From: Dugong dugon
Lineage: Eukaryota > Chordata > Mammalia > Sirenia > Dugongidae
NCBI GenBank assembly: GCA_030035585.1
Contig: CM057477.1
Coordinates: 57,083,447-57,147,446 of the forward strand
Reading direction: 5' to 3'
DNA length: 64,000 nucleotides
Under the pieces are notes generated by a model. The model was not told the origin of the DNA. It saw nothing but the letters and a program-made list of their open reading frames with translations, and made no database searches. Shown piece by piece: positions 10,798 through 21,773 of the stretch; positions within the stretch are counted from its first letter, which is position 1, and each line of letters opens with the position of its first letter. A program made the position numbers and the translations under genes.

Positions 10798-10930
10798 CAG
10801 AGGTAGTTATTAGTCATCTCACTTTACAAATGAAGAAAGTGACACTCGGAGTTTTGATAACTTACCTAAGGTGATGGAGTAAGTAAATGGGAAAAGCAGG
10901 CTATATCTCTGAATCTACCGCATTCTGAAA
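10798..10930 (-). mobile_element. MIR SINE, right piece
   Basis: 'actttacaaatgaagaaagt', 'acttacctaaggtgatgg' and 'agtaaatgggaaaagcagg' match the reverse-complement MIR core and 5' part. Confidence 0.7.
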
Positions 10931-11129
10931 TTAATGTTTTCTCCAACATTCCTTACTGCCTCTAGCCAAGTTTGTGTTAAATTGAAATCCCAAGCTTTAT
11001 AAATCCTAGTCCATTGTTCTTTCTACTACATTATGTGTAGATTATTCCTGTCATTGCATTTCTACAAGGATGGGATTGACTTGCAGCTGCTTTTCATCTC
11101 TTTCCCAGACTTTCCAATCTTATGTTCTC

Positions 11130-11385
11130 CCTTTGTTTGACTGCTAAGACTCAGGCTAAATATCTCCTCTTGCAAATCTTCCTTGACCTTTGCAGACTCT
11201 AATAAGCTCTTCCTCTCTTGTCCTCCTTGCCTTAAACATACTTGTCTGCCGCTGTAAGCCACTCTTCTGGTCCTCTTTTATTCCAGAACATGGAGCCATG
11301 CCTGTGCAAATAGATGATTAATGATTTTTGAGAAGTCCTTGAATGAATTGTTGCAACAATGAATAAATGAACGAATGAGTGAGTT
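11130..11385 (-). mobile_element. L2 LINE 3' remnant (probable)
   Basis: 'tgcaaatcttccttgacctt' and a terminal 'aatgaataaatgaacgaatg' run resemble the 3' end of L2. It is strongly decayed. The 3' end of L2 ends in short AATG-type repeats, as here. Orientation is uncertain. Confidence 0.4.
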
Positions 11386-11499
11386 TTGATAAATGCATCA
11401 CCCTATAGGATAATTATATCGAAATTCCGAAAGGATAAATTAACATCCCTATGTCCTCATCCCGAGTCTTAAAGACTTTTTATTCCACTCTTATTGCAC

Positions 11500-11655
11500 T
11501 CACATTCTGCCTTATATTAAATAAATTGTGTACACTTATTTTTCTCCTAATCCATAAACCCGTCGAGTTTGCAATCTCTATGATCTTTTTTGATGCTCCC
11601 ACAGCACCTAGCATAGTGCCTTTTTATTTAATAGAAGTATACAAAATGCATGAAT
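11500..11655. mobile_element. Second L2-like remnant (probable)
   Basis: 'ctcccacagcacctagcata', then 'gtgcctttt' and 'taatagaagtatac', resembles the 'cagcacctagcacagtgcct' block near the end of L2. Weak evidence. Confidence 0.35.
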
Positions 11656-11959
11656 TAATTTAGAAAGGTCTTATTAATAACAGGAGAGAGTTGGAAGTCA
11701 GCATTTCAATGATGGGATCTTTGAAATCTGGTAGGATTTTCCAAGCTCTTTTCATGATAGAGTGGGGCTCCTGTATTTGTGTACTTGGTATCTTCACAAC
11801 CTTTTGGAATTGCTATAGTATGTAGCACCCACACTTCATCGTTTAACACTTGTTCACAAACAGTCTTATGTTGTTCACTGTTTAACAACTGCAAGGCTAC
11901 CATTCTCAAAAAACTGTGAGTCTAAAATGAAAAACTCTAATAGAAGGCTTCTAGTCCAT

Positions 11960-12104
11960 GCTAGGTCCCAGGGTGGTGGAAACAGTTTACACTAACCTAC
12001 AAAAGTAAAGGTTGGCAGTTTGAACCCACTCAGAGGGTCCGTGGAAGAAAGGCCTGGTTATCTGCTTCTGTAAAGACTATGACTCAATGACAACTGGAGG
12101 GGTC
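11960..12104 (+). mobile_element. AfroSINE-like SINE, 3'-shortened
   Basis: 'ggtcccagggtggtggaaac', 'ggttggcagtttgaaccc' (B-box region), 'gtggaagaaaggcctgg', 'ctgcttctgtaaagac', then an abrupt jump to 'tatgactcaatgacaactgg'. The stretch carrying the 'tggggcagttctactctg' motif is deleted. Confidence 0.75.
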
Positions 12105-12595
12105 GATGCTACCTTTGAGAGTCTATGTCTACGTTTCTACTCAAGGACCAAGATACGTACGTTTTCATTTCGATGCCTGCCATGGTGTTTGGCACAGCAA
12201 ACATTCACTGATCACTTGAATATCTGGATGAGTGTGCAGGGAATGAAGGAAATTGGCTCTGAGATTAGTGGTGGCATTATTATATAAGGGGATGGGATGT
12301 TCACGTTGTTCATCTTGATATTTGTAACGCCTCAAAAAAGTCATTCACTGCTGATGGAAATCACGAAATCATGAAAGGGAAATGAAAATGACAATTTGCT
12401 AATTTTGACTCATTGCATCAGCATGAAGCAGGGACAACTCAATCTGTGTATTAAGATATAAATGCAAGCACAATCCTCCAGGATCACCCAGCAAATAGCA
12501 GTGCAAAGTGACCTATGAGAATGAATTTGACTAAAGGACATACATAATTTAGGCAGCATATTTGAAAGCGATAAAATTTTTTCTGGATCCCATCC
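12105..12595. other. Unclassified non-coding stretch
   Basis: I see no gene or recognised repeat. The open frames here are short and lack domains. Confidence 0.4.
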
Positions 12596-12599
12596 CCAG

Positions 12600-12822
12600 A
12601 GAATTAGTAAACCAGAGGTCAGAACACTATGACCCACAGTCCAGCTACCTGCTTTCTAGAATAAGATTTTATTGGCACACAGCCACACCCCATTGGTTTA
12701 CATGTTGTCTATGCATGCTTTTGAGCTACAATGGATACGTGGAATATACCGTTTGTTCCAAGAGCTAAATATTTACTATCTGGCTCTTTAAGAAAAAGTT
12801 TGCCAGGCCCTAGTCTCAGCTA
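12600..12822 (-). mobile_element. hAT-type DNA transposon fossil
   Basis: 'aataagattttattggcaca' then 'cagccacaccccattggttt', 'catgttgtctatgcatgc', 'atatttactatctggctctt' and 'aaaaagtttgccaggcccta'. This is the familiar mammalian non-autonomous hAT repeat with a 'gtttgccgacccctg'-like terminal inverted repeat. Family name not asserted. Confidence 0.65.
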
Positions 12823-12834
12823 CATATCAAATTA

Positions 12835-13545
12835 TTATGTGGATGTTTTATCACAGTTAAGAGAATTCTAGAAGATGTGCCAGAGTTATGTTTGATGTGA
12901 TTAGGATTCATCGAAAATGTCTCTCTAGCTTTGAGGGAACATTCAAAAGGTGTAGAGAGCGTAGGCAAAGCAAAAGCATTTATTGAATTACCCAAAATGA
13001 AGATTTGTCTTTAAAATGCCAAGTGGCCTGTCCTTCTTCATTAGAAAACAGTCGCTGATACATGTACAGTATGGATTCATCACAGCAGCAACGTTTTAAT
13101 TGCAGGCTGTGAAGAGTTATAATTGAAATAAGATTAATGAAGAGCTGGGCCAGCCTCCTGCAATATCACGATCTGCATGAACACTTAGCTTCTGTGAGTC
13201 ACTTTCTTCCCCCAAATAACTCAGCTTAAACAGTGACTTCCAAACTAATGGCAACATTTCCGTCCAGATTTCTTTTTATGTCTTGCATCATGTTCCAGGA
13301 TACAGCACAAGGAGCAGGGCTCATATTCTGCCATCGGCTAATGTTCTTAAATGTCAGGCATTTAATAAAGTTAAAGGGCAAAAAAGTTTTAAAGAATTTA
13401 TTCTGCCTAGCTATCAGCCCTTGAGAAGGCTCGAGAAAACTCATGGCTTTATTGACTGGATCAGAATGAGGAATTTTCTTATCAGCATCTGAAAACATAA
13501 CCCAGTGACCTGAGAAATTCTAAAGCTCTATACTCCGTGTTCATA
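12835..13545. other. Unique non-coding stretch
   Basis: No repeat recognised. The part at 13030-13210 is rich in TAAT-core motifs and looks like conserved enhancer sequence (see findings). Overlapping open frames at 13226-13498 on both strands have no domain. Confidence 0.4.
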
Positions 13546-13589
13546 TACGTCTACGTGTGTGTGTTCGTGTTTTGGGGATTGTACGGTTA

Positions 13590-14400
13590 AAAACAATAAG
13601 ATCTTGACAATTGAAGAGATCGACTATTTATTAAGAGTGAGAAAGAGAGACGTTTGCAAAGGGGCAGTCAGTTCCAGATAAACTGCTTGGACTGTCGCAA
13701 AGAGGTTTTTTGCTTACATGCCATTTACAATCCTGTGATAAAGAAAGAATGTATGTTGCTTCTTTGAAGGTTATACAGTAGGGCAGAAGAAGAAGTCATA
13801 TGGCATACACGAAATCCTAGAGATACAGGTCTTGGGGAAAATAAACTTTTAGGTTAAACATCTACCATCTGTTAAAGTGAGCAGGGTCCTTGGGAAAACA
13901 AGAAGGGGCATTTTTGAGAGATTAATGAGGTTAGTTTGCAGGGGTATATTTAATGATAAGATGCTCAGAAGTCTTGGAGCATCGTCCAGGCTTCTGGTAA
14001 GTTGTTTAATTTTAACAGTACATTTATATGCACTTAGGAATGTTTACAAAATATAATAGTAAGCATATTTACCTTTGGACACCCAAATGTAGGCTTTGCA
14101 AAACAGCAAACTGGATTAAAGTCAGGTATTTGGGAGTCAGGGCACAATTCCTAAAGAGGGTTGTTGATATGTTCCAGTTGCCAGATTAGAGGTGCCTTCT
14201 GTGCTGATCAAGGTGGTAGGGAACAGCAGAGCCCTGCTGACTCTGTAAATTAGGACGGAGGCCCAGTCACTATGGAAATTTGTCCAGCGTGCTTTGGGGA
14301 GGGCATCCATCTCAGTCAGCCTCCCCTACCATTGCGGTGCTTGAGACCCATTCAGGGTTCCCCTCTCTGTACTACAAGCTGTTTATCAGTTACTACTCCT
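13590..14400 (-). other. Possible LTR-like stretch
   Basis: On the minus strand this begins in 'tgataaacagcttgtagtac' near 14392 and, toward 13625, has an AATAAA-type signal ('cttaataaatagtcg') followed by T-rich sequence, a layout like a solo LTR. I could not find TSDs or a second copy in the window, so this is a weak call. Confidence 0.25.
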
Positions 14401-14439
14401 AAATCTTTACTCTAGACCAGAAACATTGGAGAGTAAATT

Positions 14440-14475
14440 GTATCAATTAGCTATTGCTATGTACCAAACTCACCA
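14440..14475 (+). repeat. Old interspersed repeat, left piece
   Basis: 'tcaattagctattgctatgt' then 'accaaactcacca' is the beginning of a common old mammalian repeat that continues at 14866. The RTE-derived element separates the two. Confidence 0.5.
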
Positions 14476-14851
14476 TCCTTCTGTTAGTTTGTGGTACTGT
14501 GGTAGCTTGCATGTTGCTATGATCCTGGAAGCTACGCCACCAGTAATTTCAATACCAGCAGTGTCATCCATGGTAGACAGGTTTCAACAGAGCTTCCAGA
14601 CTAAAATGAGGAAGAAAGGCCTGGAGATCTACTTCCAAAAATCAGCCAATAAAAACCAAATGGACCACAACAGAATAGGTCCAATATATAGCTGGAAGGT
14701 GAGCCCCTAGGTTGGAAGGCTCTCAAAATACACAGTGGACACAACATGCATACCAGTGATCATGAAGATGATGCGGGATGGGGCAACATTTCATTTTGTT
14801 GTACAAACAGGACTCGGAGCTGACTGGAGCACAACTAACAACAACAACAAT
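14476..14851 (+). mobile_element. Short non-autonomous RTE-derived element
   Basis: The left part matches the RTE 5' head: 'gttgctatgatcctggaagc', 'aggtttcaacagagcttcc'. Within it is 'ctggagatctacttcc' plus 'aatcagccaataaaaacc'. The right part matches the RTE 3' end: 'cattttgttgtacaaacagg' and '(aac)n'. There is no ORF. Imperfect ~14-bp direct repeats flank it (gtaccaaactcacca at 14461-14475 and gtaacaagcaacca at 14852-14865). Confidence 0.75.
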
Positions 14852-14865
14852 GTAACAAGCAACCA

Positions 14866-15320
14866 CAAAATCCAGTCGCTTAAAACAGTAGTATTTACTT
14901 AGCTCAGTAGTCTGTGGTTAGTCTGGTGCTGCTTCTGGTCTGGATCAAGCTCCGCTGATATCATCTGGGCTTGCTGGTGGGTTGGCTGGGCACAGATGAC
15001 CCAGAATGGCCTTGGCTGAGATAAATCATCTCTGCTCCACGTTGTGAATCAACCTCCTGATGGCTTAAATGGCAGGGGCAGTTTTCTGAGAGAGAGACAG
15101 AGCAGAAGTGCACAAGGCCTCTAGAGGCCTTGGCTCAGAACTAGAGCATCGTAACTTCTACTGCATTCTCTTGGCCAAGACAAGCCACAAGACCAGCTAG
15201 ATCAAGAGGTAGGGAGACAGATAGCACTTGTTGATGGGAAAAACTGAAAAGTCACATTGCAACAGGCATGCATACAGGGAGGTTTGAATAATTGTGGCCA
15301 TTTTTGAACTTAACAAACCC
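14866..15320 (+). repeat. Old interspersed repeat, right piece
   Basis: 'cttaaaacagtagtatttac', 'tagctcagtagtctgtgg', later 'gggcttgctggtgggttggc' and 'ttctcttggccaagacaagc' resemble an old mammalian repeat with a 'gtggcttaaaacaacaa' start. It continues the piece at 14440. Family not asserted. Confidence 0.5.
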
Positions 15321-15377
15321 CATAGCTAGTGTGTCTTAGGCTTCCACCTCTGGCTTTTTCAACTTATACTTCTTTTC

Positions 15378-15590
15378 AAGAGCCCTGGTTGTTCAGTGGT
15401 TAAAGCACTCGGCTGCTAACCAAAAGTTTGGCAGGTCAAACCCAACAGCAACTCCACGGGAAAAAGATGTGGCAGTCTGCTTCTGTAAAGATTTACAGCC
15501 TTGGAAACCCTATGCAGCAGTTCAACTCTGTCTCGTAGGTTCGGTTTGAGTCGGAATTGACTCCACGGCTGTGGGTTTGGTTTTGATTTT
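15378..15590 (+). mobile_element. AfroSINE with target-site duplication
   Basis: Near-complete sense copy: 'agccctggttgttcagtgg', 'tcggctgctaaccaaaag', 'gatgtggcagtctgcttc', 'ccttggaaaccctatgc', 'gagtcggaattgactcc', 'gtgggtttggttttg'. Flanked by 14-bp direct repeats ttatacttcttttc at 15364-15377 and 15591-15604. Confidence 0.9.
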
Positions 15591-15823
15591 TTATACTTCT
15601 TTTCCTACAGGTGCCTTTTCTCTTAAATTTCCCACTAGAGGTTCAAGGCTTTCCTGATATGCTAGAAAGAAAAATGACGGTTAGGCATTTAACTAAAGTA
15701 AGTCTAGTAAAATCCAGAGAGAGAAATGAACTGATCAGGCCTTAATACATTTCCAGTCCTTATTTTCCTCTTTTTGCCACAGATGGGCTAATTGATGCCC
15801 CACTATCACTGCACATACATTAT

Positions 15824-15851
15824 ACACACACACACACACACACACACACAA
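15824..15851. repeat. (AC)n microsatellite
   Basis: About 14 uninterrupted AC units. Confidence 0.95.
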
Positions 15852-16410
15852 CATATCCCAACCACTGTCTTAGTAGCTACTCTTACCCTACTTCTAATGC
15901 TCATTAATAGATAGCCTGTTCTTCCAGCCTCAGTCTTAGGTTTTCAAGCACTTCTGAGAACCTGTTCTTCTTTACCAAGATGCCCAGGCCTCGCATTATG
16001 GCTTGTGTCAATGATCAGATTTCTCCTTTCCCCTTGAGTTTGGGTTCCCACTTTTTAACCTTACTAGTACATTAAGGACTTTCGGACTTCATCCTTGCTA
16101 GCTCTGTAAGCTGCCCTCCTCTTTATCCCTGCTTCCTACACCCCCACTTACTCTCAGAGATATGGATTCTATTTTAGACTTATTCTTGGCTAATAAACTT
16201 TCATAATGCCAACTTCTTTCTGCTCGTATGATTCCCCATCTCTGTATCCCCACACTACATGCTCTATCTACCTCCATGTCGAAGTCCTCAAGGTCAGTTC
16301 CTTGTTCACTAGTTATCTATTGCCGTGTTCTCTCTGTGCAAGGCTCAATTACTATAGTTGTGTCAGTCTATACCATCTGAAGTTCTGTCCCACTCCACTG
16401 TGCAACTCTG
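15852..16410. other. Unclassified pyrimidine-rich stretch
   Basis: No gene. C/T-rich sequence with a short open frame at 16206-16415 whose translation has no domain. Confidence 0.4.
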
Positions 16411-16529
16411 GCTGATGGTGAAATTAGGTCATTTCCAGATAAACAGAAATTAAAGGAATATATAAAAGCAAAACCAAACTTAAAAGAATTATTAAAGGGA
16501 GTCCTTCGGTCTGAGACAAAAAACAAAGG

Positions 16530-19500
16530 TACAGAAGATCTAAAGGGCACAAGCCAACTTGAACTCATAGACATATATAGAACACTCAACCCAACAGCTG
16601 TAAAGTACACATTCTTTTCCAATGCATGTCGAATGTTCCCCAGAACAGTCCACATCTTAGGCCACAAAGCAACCCTCAATGAAATCCAAAACAGTGAAAT
16701 AATACAAACTATCTCCCTGATCACAACATCATCAAAGTAGAAATTAGCAACAGGAAGAGCAAGGAAAAAGAATCAATTATACAGAAATTAATAACATCTT
16801 GCTTAAAAACCACTGGGTAATAGAAGAAATCAGAGATGGAATCAAAAAATTCCTAGAATCAAATGAGAATGAAAACACATCATACCAAAACCTTTGGAAC
16901 ACAGCAAAGGCAGTCCTCAGAGGACAATTCATAGCAATAGATGCACACATCAAAAAAGAAGAAAGGGACAAAATCAAAACATTAGCTACACAACTCAAAC
17001 AAATAGAAAGAGAACAACAAAAGAAGCCCACAGCCACCAGAAGAAAGGTGAAAATAAAGATCACAGCAGAAATAAATAAAATAGAGAATAGAAAAAGAAA
17101 GAATCAACAAAACCAAAAGTTAGTTCTTTGAAAGGATGAACAAAATCAACAAACTACTGACCAGACTGACAAAAGAAAAACAGGAGAGGATGCAAATAAC
17201 CCAAATAAGAAAGGAAATAGGGGACATTACAACAGACCCAACCGAAATAAAAAGACCATAATAGAGTATTACGAAAAACTATACTCCAACAAATTTGAAA
17301 ACCTAGAGGAAATGGACAAATTTCTAGAAACACACAGCCTACCCAAACTATCACAAACTGATGTTGAAAATCTGAACAGACCTCTAACAAGAGAAGAGAT
17401 TGAAAAGGTAATTAAAAAAAAAAAAAAAAAACTGCCCGCCCCCCAAAAAAGCCTGGCCCAGATGACTTCACTGGAGAATTCTACCAAACATTCAGAGAAG
17501 AGCTTACAGAAGTACTACTCAAACTCTTTAAGAACATAGAAAAGGAAGGGATACTGCCAAATTTATTCTATGAAGCCAGCATAACCCCGAAACCAAACCA
17601 GGCAAAGACACCACAAAAAAGAAAATATCCCCCATGACTACAGATGCAAAAATTCTCAACCAAATTCTAGCCAATAGAATTCAGCATCGTATCAAAAAAA
17701 TAATACACCATGACCAAATAAGATTCATACCAGGTATGCAAGGATGGTTCAACGTTAGAAAATCAATCAATGTAATCCACCACATAAATAAAAGGAAAGA
17801 ATCACATGATCATCATCTCAATCAACGCAGAAAAGGCATTCAACAAAGTCCAATACCCATTCTTGATTAAAAAAAAAAAAACAAATCTCAATTAAATAGG
17901 TATAAAAGGGAAATTCCTCAACATAATAAAGGGAAACTATACAAAACCAACAGCCAATATCATTCTTAATGGAAAGAGGCTGAAAAACTATCCCCTTGAG
18001 AACAGGAACAAGGCAAGGATGCCCTTTATCACCACTCTTATTTAACATAGTGATGGAAGTCCTAGCTAGAGCAGTAAGGCAAGAAAAAGACATAAAGGGC
18101 ATCCAAACTGGTAATGAAGAACTTAAACTGTTCCTCATTGCAGATGATATGATACTATATATAGAAAACCCAAAAGACTCCAGGAGAAAACTACTGGAAC
18201 TAATAGAAAGATTCAGCAGAATGGCAGGATATAAGATAAACATACAAAAATCAGTTGGATTCCTATACACCGATAAAGAGAATGATGAAAAGGAAATCAG
18301 GAAAACAACATCATTTATAATAGCCACTAAAAAAAAAAAAAAAAAATACTTAGGAATAAATCTAACCAGGGATGTAAAAGACTAATACAAAGAAAACTAC
18401 AAAACACTATTGCAAGAAACCAAAAGAGATCTACAAAAATGGAAAAACATACCATGCTCATGGAAAGGTAGACTCAACATTGTGAAAATGACAATTCTAC
18501 CCAAAGTAATCTACAAATACAATGCAATCCCGATCCAAATACCAACAACATTCTTCAAAGAGATGGAAAAAAACAATCATTAACTTTATATGGAAAAGGA
18601 AGAGGCCCTGGACAAGTAAAGCATTATTGAAGAAGAGGAATAAAGTAGGAGGATTTGCACTACTTGACCTCAGAACCTACTATACAGCTATGGTAGTCAA
18701 AACAGCCTGGTACTGGTACAACAACAGATACATTGACCTATGGAACAGAATTGAGAACACAGATGTAAATCCATCCACCTATGGTCACCCAATCTATGAC
18801 AAGGGCTTAAAGTCCATCAGATGGGGAAAAGACAGTCTTTTTAACAAATGGTGCTGGCAAAACTGGATGTCCATCTGCAAAGAAATGAAACAAGACCCAT
18901 ACCTCACGCCACACACAAAAACTAATTCAAAATGGATGAAAGACCTAAATATAAAACCAAAAACTAGAAAGTTCATAGAAGAAAAAATAAGGTCAGCGCT
19001 AGAAGCTCTAATACACAGCATTAACAGGATACAAACCATAACCAACAACACACAAACACCAGAAGAAAACTTATATAACTGGGATCTTCTAAAAATTAAA
19101 CACTTATGCTCATCAAAAGACTTCACCAAAAGAGTAAAAAGAGAACCTACAGACTGGGAAAAAATTTTTGGCTATTACAAATCCGACAAAGTTCTAATCT
19201 CTAAAATCTACAGGAAAGTCCAACACCTCTACAACAAAAAGACAAATAATTAAAAAATGGGCAAAGGAAATGAACAGACACTTCACCAAAGAAGACTTTC
19301 AAGTTGCTAACAGACACATGAGGAAATGCTCGCAATGACTACCCATTAGAGAAATGCAAATCAAAACCACAATGAGATGCCATCTCACCCCGGCATTACT
19401 GGCACAAACCAAAAAAACAGAAAATAACAAATGTTAGAGAGGCCGCGGGGAGAACTGAACTCTTATGCACTGCTGGTGGGAATGCAAAATGGTACAACCA

Positions 19501-19852
19501 TATTGGAAAATGATATGGTGCTTCCATAGAAAGCTAGAAATAGAAATACCATATTATCCAGCAATCCCACTCCTAGGTATATATTCTAGAGAAATAAGAG
19601 CCATCACACAAATAGACCACCCATGTTCATTGCAGCATTGTTCACAATAGCAAAAATTTGGAAACAACCTAGATGCCCATTAACAGATGAATGGATACAC
19701 AAACTATGGTACATACACACAACGGAGTACTAAGCAACGATAAAGAACAATGATGAATATGTGAAGCAAAATGGATGAATCTGTTCAGCATTATGCTGAG
19801 TGAAATAAGTCAATCACAAAAGGACAAATATTGTCTCAGACCACTACTATAA
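16530..19852 (+). pseudogene. L1-B ORF2 remnant (endonuclease/reverse transcriptase)
   Basis: Broken ORF2 of L1, whose product nicks target DNA and reverse transcribes L1 RNA. Landmarks in order: the endonuclease end with 'PDHNIIKVEI' (SDH-type block, about 16717); the RT with '[20 protein letters not shown]' and '[13 protein letters not shown]' (ADD catalytic box at 18140-18148); a thumb/connection region in the 243-codon open stretch 18522-19253; then a Cys-rich C-terminal segment with '[14 protein letters not shown]' at 19465. Stops and frameshifts, many at A-runs (17410, 17870, 18330), break it into at least eight pieces. The N-terminal endonuclease half is deleted. Confidence 0.9.
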
Positions 19853-20795
19853 AAACTCATGAAAGGGTTTACATACAAAAAGAAACAATCTTTGATGGTT
19901 ATGAGGGAGTGGAGGGGTGGGGGTGGAAAAACACTAAATAGACAACATGTAAGTGGTAACTTTGGTAAATGGTAAGACAGTACACAGTACTGGGGAAGCC
20001 AGCACAACTTGTTCGGTGTAAGCTCATGGAAGCTCCATGGATAAATACAAACTTCCTGAAGGACCGAATTACTGGGCTGAGGGCTGTGAGGACCATGGTC
20101 TCAGGGAACATCTAGCTCAACTGGCATAACATAGTCTTTAAAGAAAATGTTCAAAATTCTACTTTAGTGAGTAGGATCTGGGGTCTTAAAAGCCTGTGAG
20201 CGGCCATCTAAGATACTCCAATGGTCTCACCCTTTCCGGAACAAGGGAAAAGGAAGAAAACTAAAGACACAAGGGAAAGATTAGTCCAAAGAACTAATAA
20301 TAGACCACAACTACCACGGCCTCCACCAGACTGAGTCCAGAACAACTAGATGGTGCCTGGCTAGCACCACTGACTGCTCTGACAGGGATCACAATAGAGG
20401 GTCCCGAACAGAGCTGGAGAAAAATGTAGAACAAAACTCTAACTCAAAATAAGACCAAACTTAAGTGCCTGACAGAGACAGGAGAAACCCTAAGAGTATG
20501 GCCCCCAGACACTCTTTTAGCTCAGTAATGAGGTCACTCTGAAGGTTCACTTTTAGACAAAGATTAGATGGGCCCACAGGATAAAAAGAGACTAAAGGGA
20601 CACACCAGCCCAGGGGCAAGGACTAGAAAGCAGGAAGGGACAGGAAAGGTGGTAATAGGGAACCCAAGGTCGAGAAGGGAGAGTACTGACATGTTACGGG
20701 ATTGTTAACGAATGTCATAAAACAATGTATGTACTAACTGTTTAATGAGAATCTAGTTTGTTCTACAAACCTTCATCTAAAGTACAAAAGAGAAT
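19853..20795 (+). mobile_element. L1-B 3'UTR
   Basis: Collinear with the L1-A 3'UTR: 'atctggggtcttaaaagcc', 'agactgagtccagaacaac', 'gtatggcccccagacactc', 'ttgttctacaaaccttc'. It ends in a short A-rich tail near 20795. Confidence 0.8.
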
Positions 20796-20820
20796 ACAAA
20801 TGTGTGTCTATATGTATGTA

Positions 20821-20855
20821 TGCAGTTATTAGTTATATAGTTCTTAATAACTGCA
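20821..20855. repeat. Perfect 11-bp inverted repeat
   Basis: tgcagttatta at 20821-20831 and its exact reverse complement taataactgca at 20845-20855, with a 13-nt loop, just downstream of the L1-B tail. The loop sequence 'agttatatagttct' recurs imperfectly at about 20862. Confidence 0.8.
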
Positions 20856-20985
20856 TAACTAGTTATGTAGTTCTATTTCTATTAGAATAGACAAAAAGAA
20901 AATGTAAAATTATGTGTGGAGAAAATGTGAGTTTAAGATAACACAAGATCCTATGCTTAATTTCAACAGTTTTAAATTCTTACCA

Positions 20986-21176
20986 AAACCCATACCATAC
21001 CCACTGCCCTCGAGTCAATTCAGACTCATAGAGATCCCATAGGGTTTCCAAGGCTGTAAATCCTTACAGAAGCAGAGTACCGTATCTTTCTTCAGAAGAG
21101 CCACTGGTGGTTTCAAACCACTGACCTTTCGGTTAGCAGTTAAGCACTTTAACCACTATGCCACCAGGGTCACCTA
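20986..21176 (-). mobile_element. AfroSINE
   Basis: Antisense copy: 'ccactgccctcgagtcaatt', 'catagggtttccaaggctg', 'ttacagaagcagagtacc', 'acctttcggttagcag', 'ccaccagggtcacc'. Imperfect direct repeats 'aaattcttac' and 'taattcttattcttac' flank it. Confidence 0.85.
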
Positions 21177-21556
21177 ATTCTTATTCTTACCACCTTTAAA
21201 ATGTCGATGTCAGATACTTTGATAAGAGTGTCAAAGCTACTCTTCAACTTTGTGAAGCCTCCCAAGGTGATTTTGCATAGTTAGAGTGTCAGTTAGAGCT
21301 TGAACACACATACACACACACACACACATACAAAACAATCAAGGACCTTTGGAATCCTTGTTTTTCTAGGTAGAAGAGTTACAGCTGTGAGTTTAAACTT
21401 GCGAAGAAAATCTTATACTAAAAATCATTAAGTGCCTTAATGATAAACAGAACTATTACTACAAGAACTTCTTTTATTCACATATTCTCTCCATATCATT
21501 GATGACCAACCAGCAGGATTGACAGGCCTGGAGGTCCATTACTAATTTGAGACTCC
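21177..21556. other. Unclassified stretch with a (CA)n tract
   Basis: Short CA run near 21308-21331. No gene or recognised repeat. Confidence 0.4.
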
Positions 21557-21570
21557 TATGGCATTCTTTG

Positions 21571-21741
21571 GAGGCCTGGTGGCACAGTGTTTAAGAGCTC
21601 GGCTACTAACCAAAAAGTCAGCAGTTCGAATCCACCAGCAGCACGTTAGAAACACTCTGGGGTAGTTCTACTCTGTCCTATAGGGTCCCTATGACTCAGA
21701 ATCAATTTGATGGCAACAGGTTTTATTTGTTTTTGTTTTTT
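21571..21741 (+). mobile_element. AfroSINE, first of a tandem pair
   Basis: 'gaggcctggtggcacagtg', 'gctcggctactaacc', 'cagttcgaatccaccagc', 'tctactctgtcctatagg', then a T-rich 3' end. The direct repeat tatggcattcttt(t)g occurs at 21557-21570 and 21742-21756. Confidence 0.9.
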
Positions 21742-21773
21742 TATGGCATTCTTTTGTAATTATATCTACTTCT

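Larger units (their letters stand above)
16411..20795 (+). mobile_element. L1-B: 5'-truncated, internally deleted L1
   Basis: Starts in the last ~100 bp of ORF1 ('gatggtgaaattaggtcatt', ending 'gggagtccttcggtctga'). It then jumps near 16530 into the ORF2 endonuclease region ('acagaagatctaaagggcac'). Relative to L1-A, about 950 bp (about 44835-45780) are missing. ORF2 and a 3'UTR follow, ending 'aaccttcatctaaagtac'. The 3' part is collinear with L1-A throughout. No clear TSD seen. Confidence 0.9.

Noticed and set aside
17818-18327. 169-codon minus-strand frame
   Set aside because: Antisense shadow of L1-B ORF2 RT. Its hydrophobic look comes from reading the A-rich sense strand in reverse.
16360-20812. 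'tgtgtcagtctata' near 16364 and 'tgtgtgtctatatg' near 20803 as an L1-B target duplication
   Set aside because: They are not adjacent to the element ends and the match is imperfect, so probably chance.
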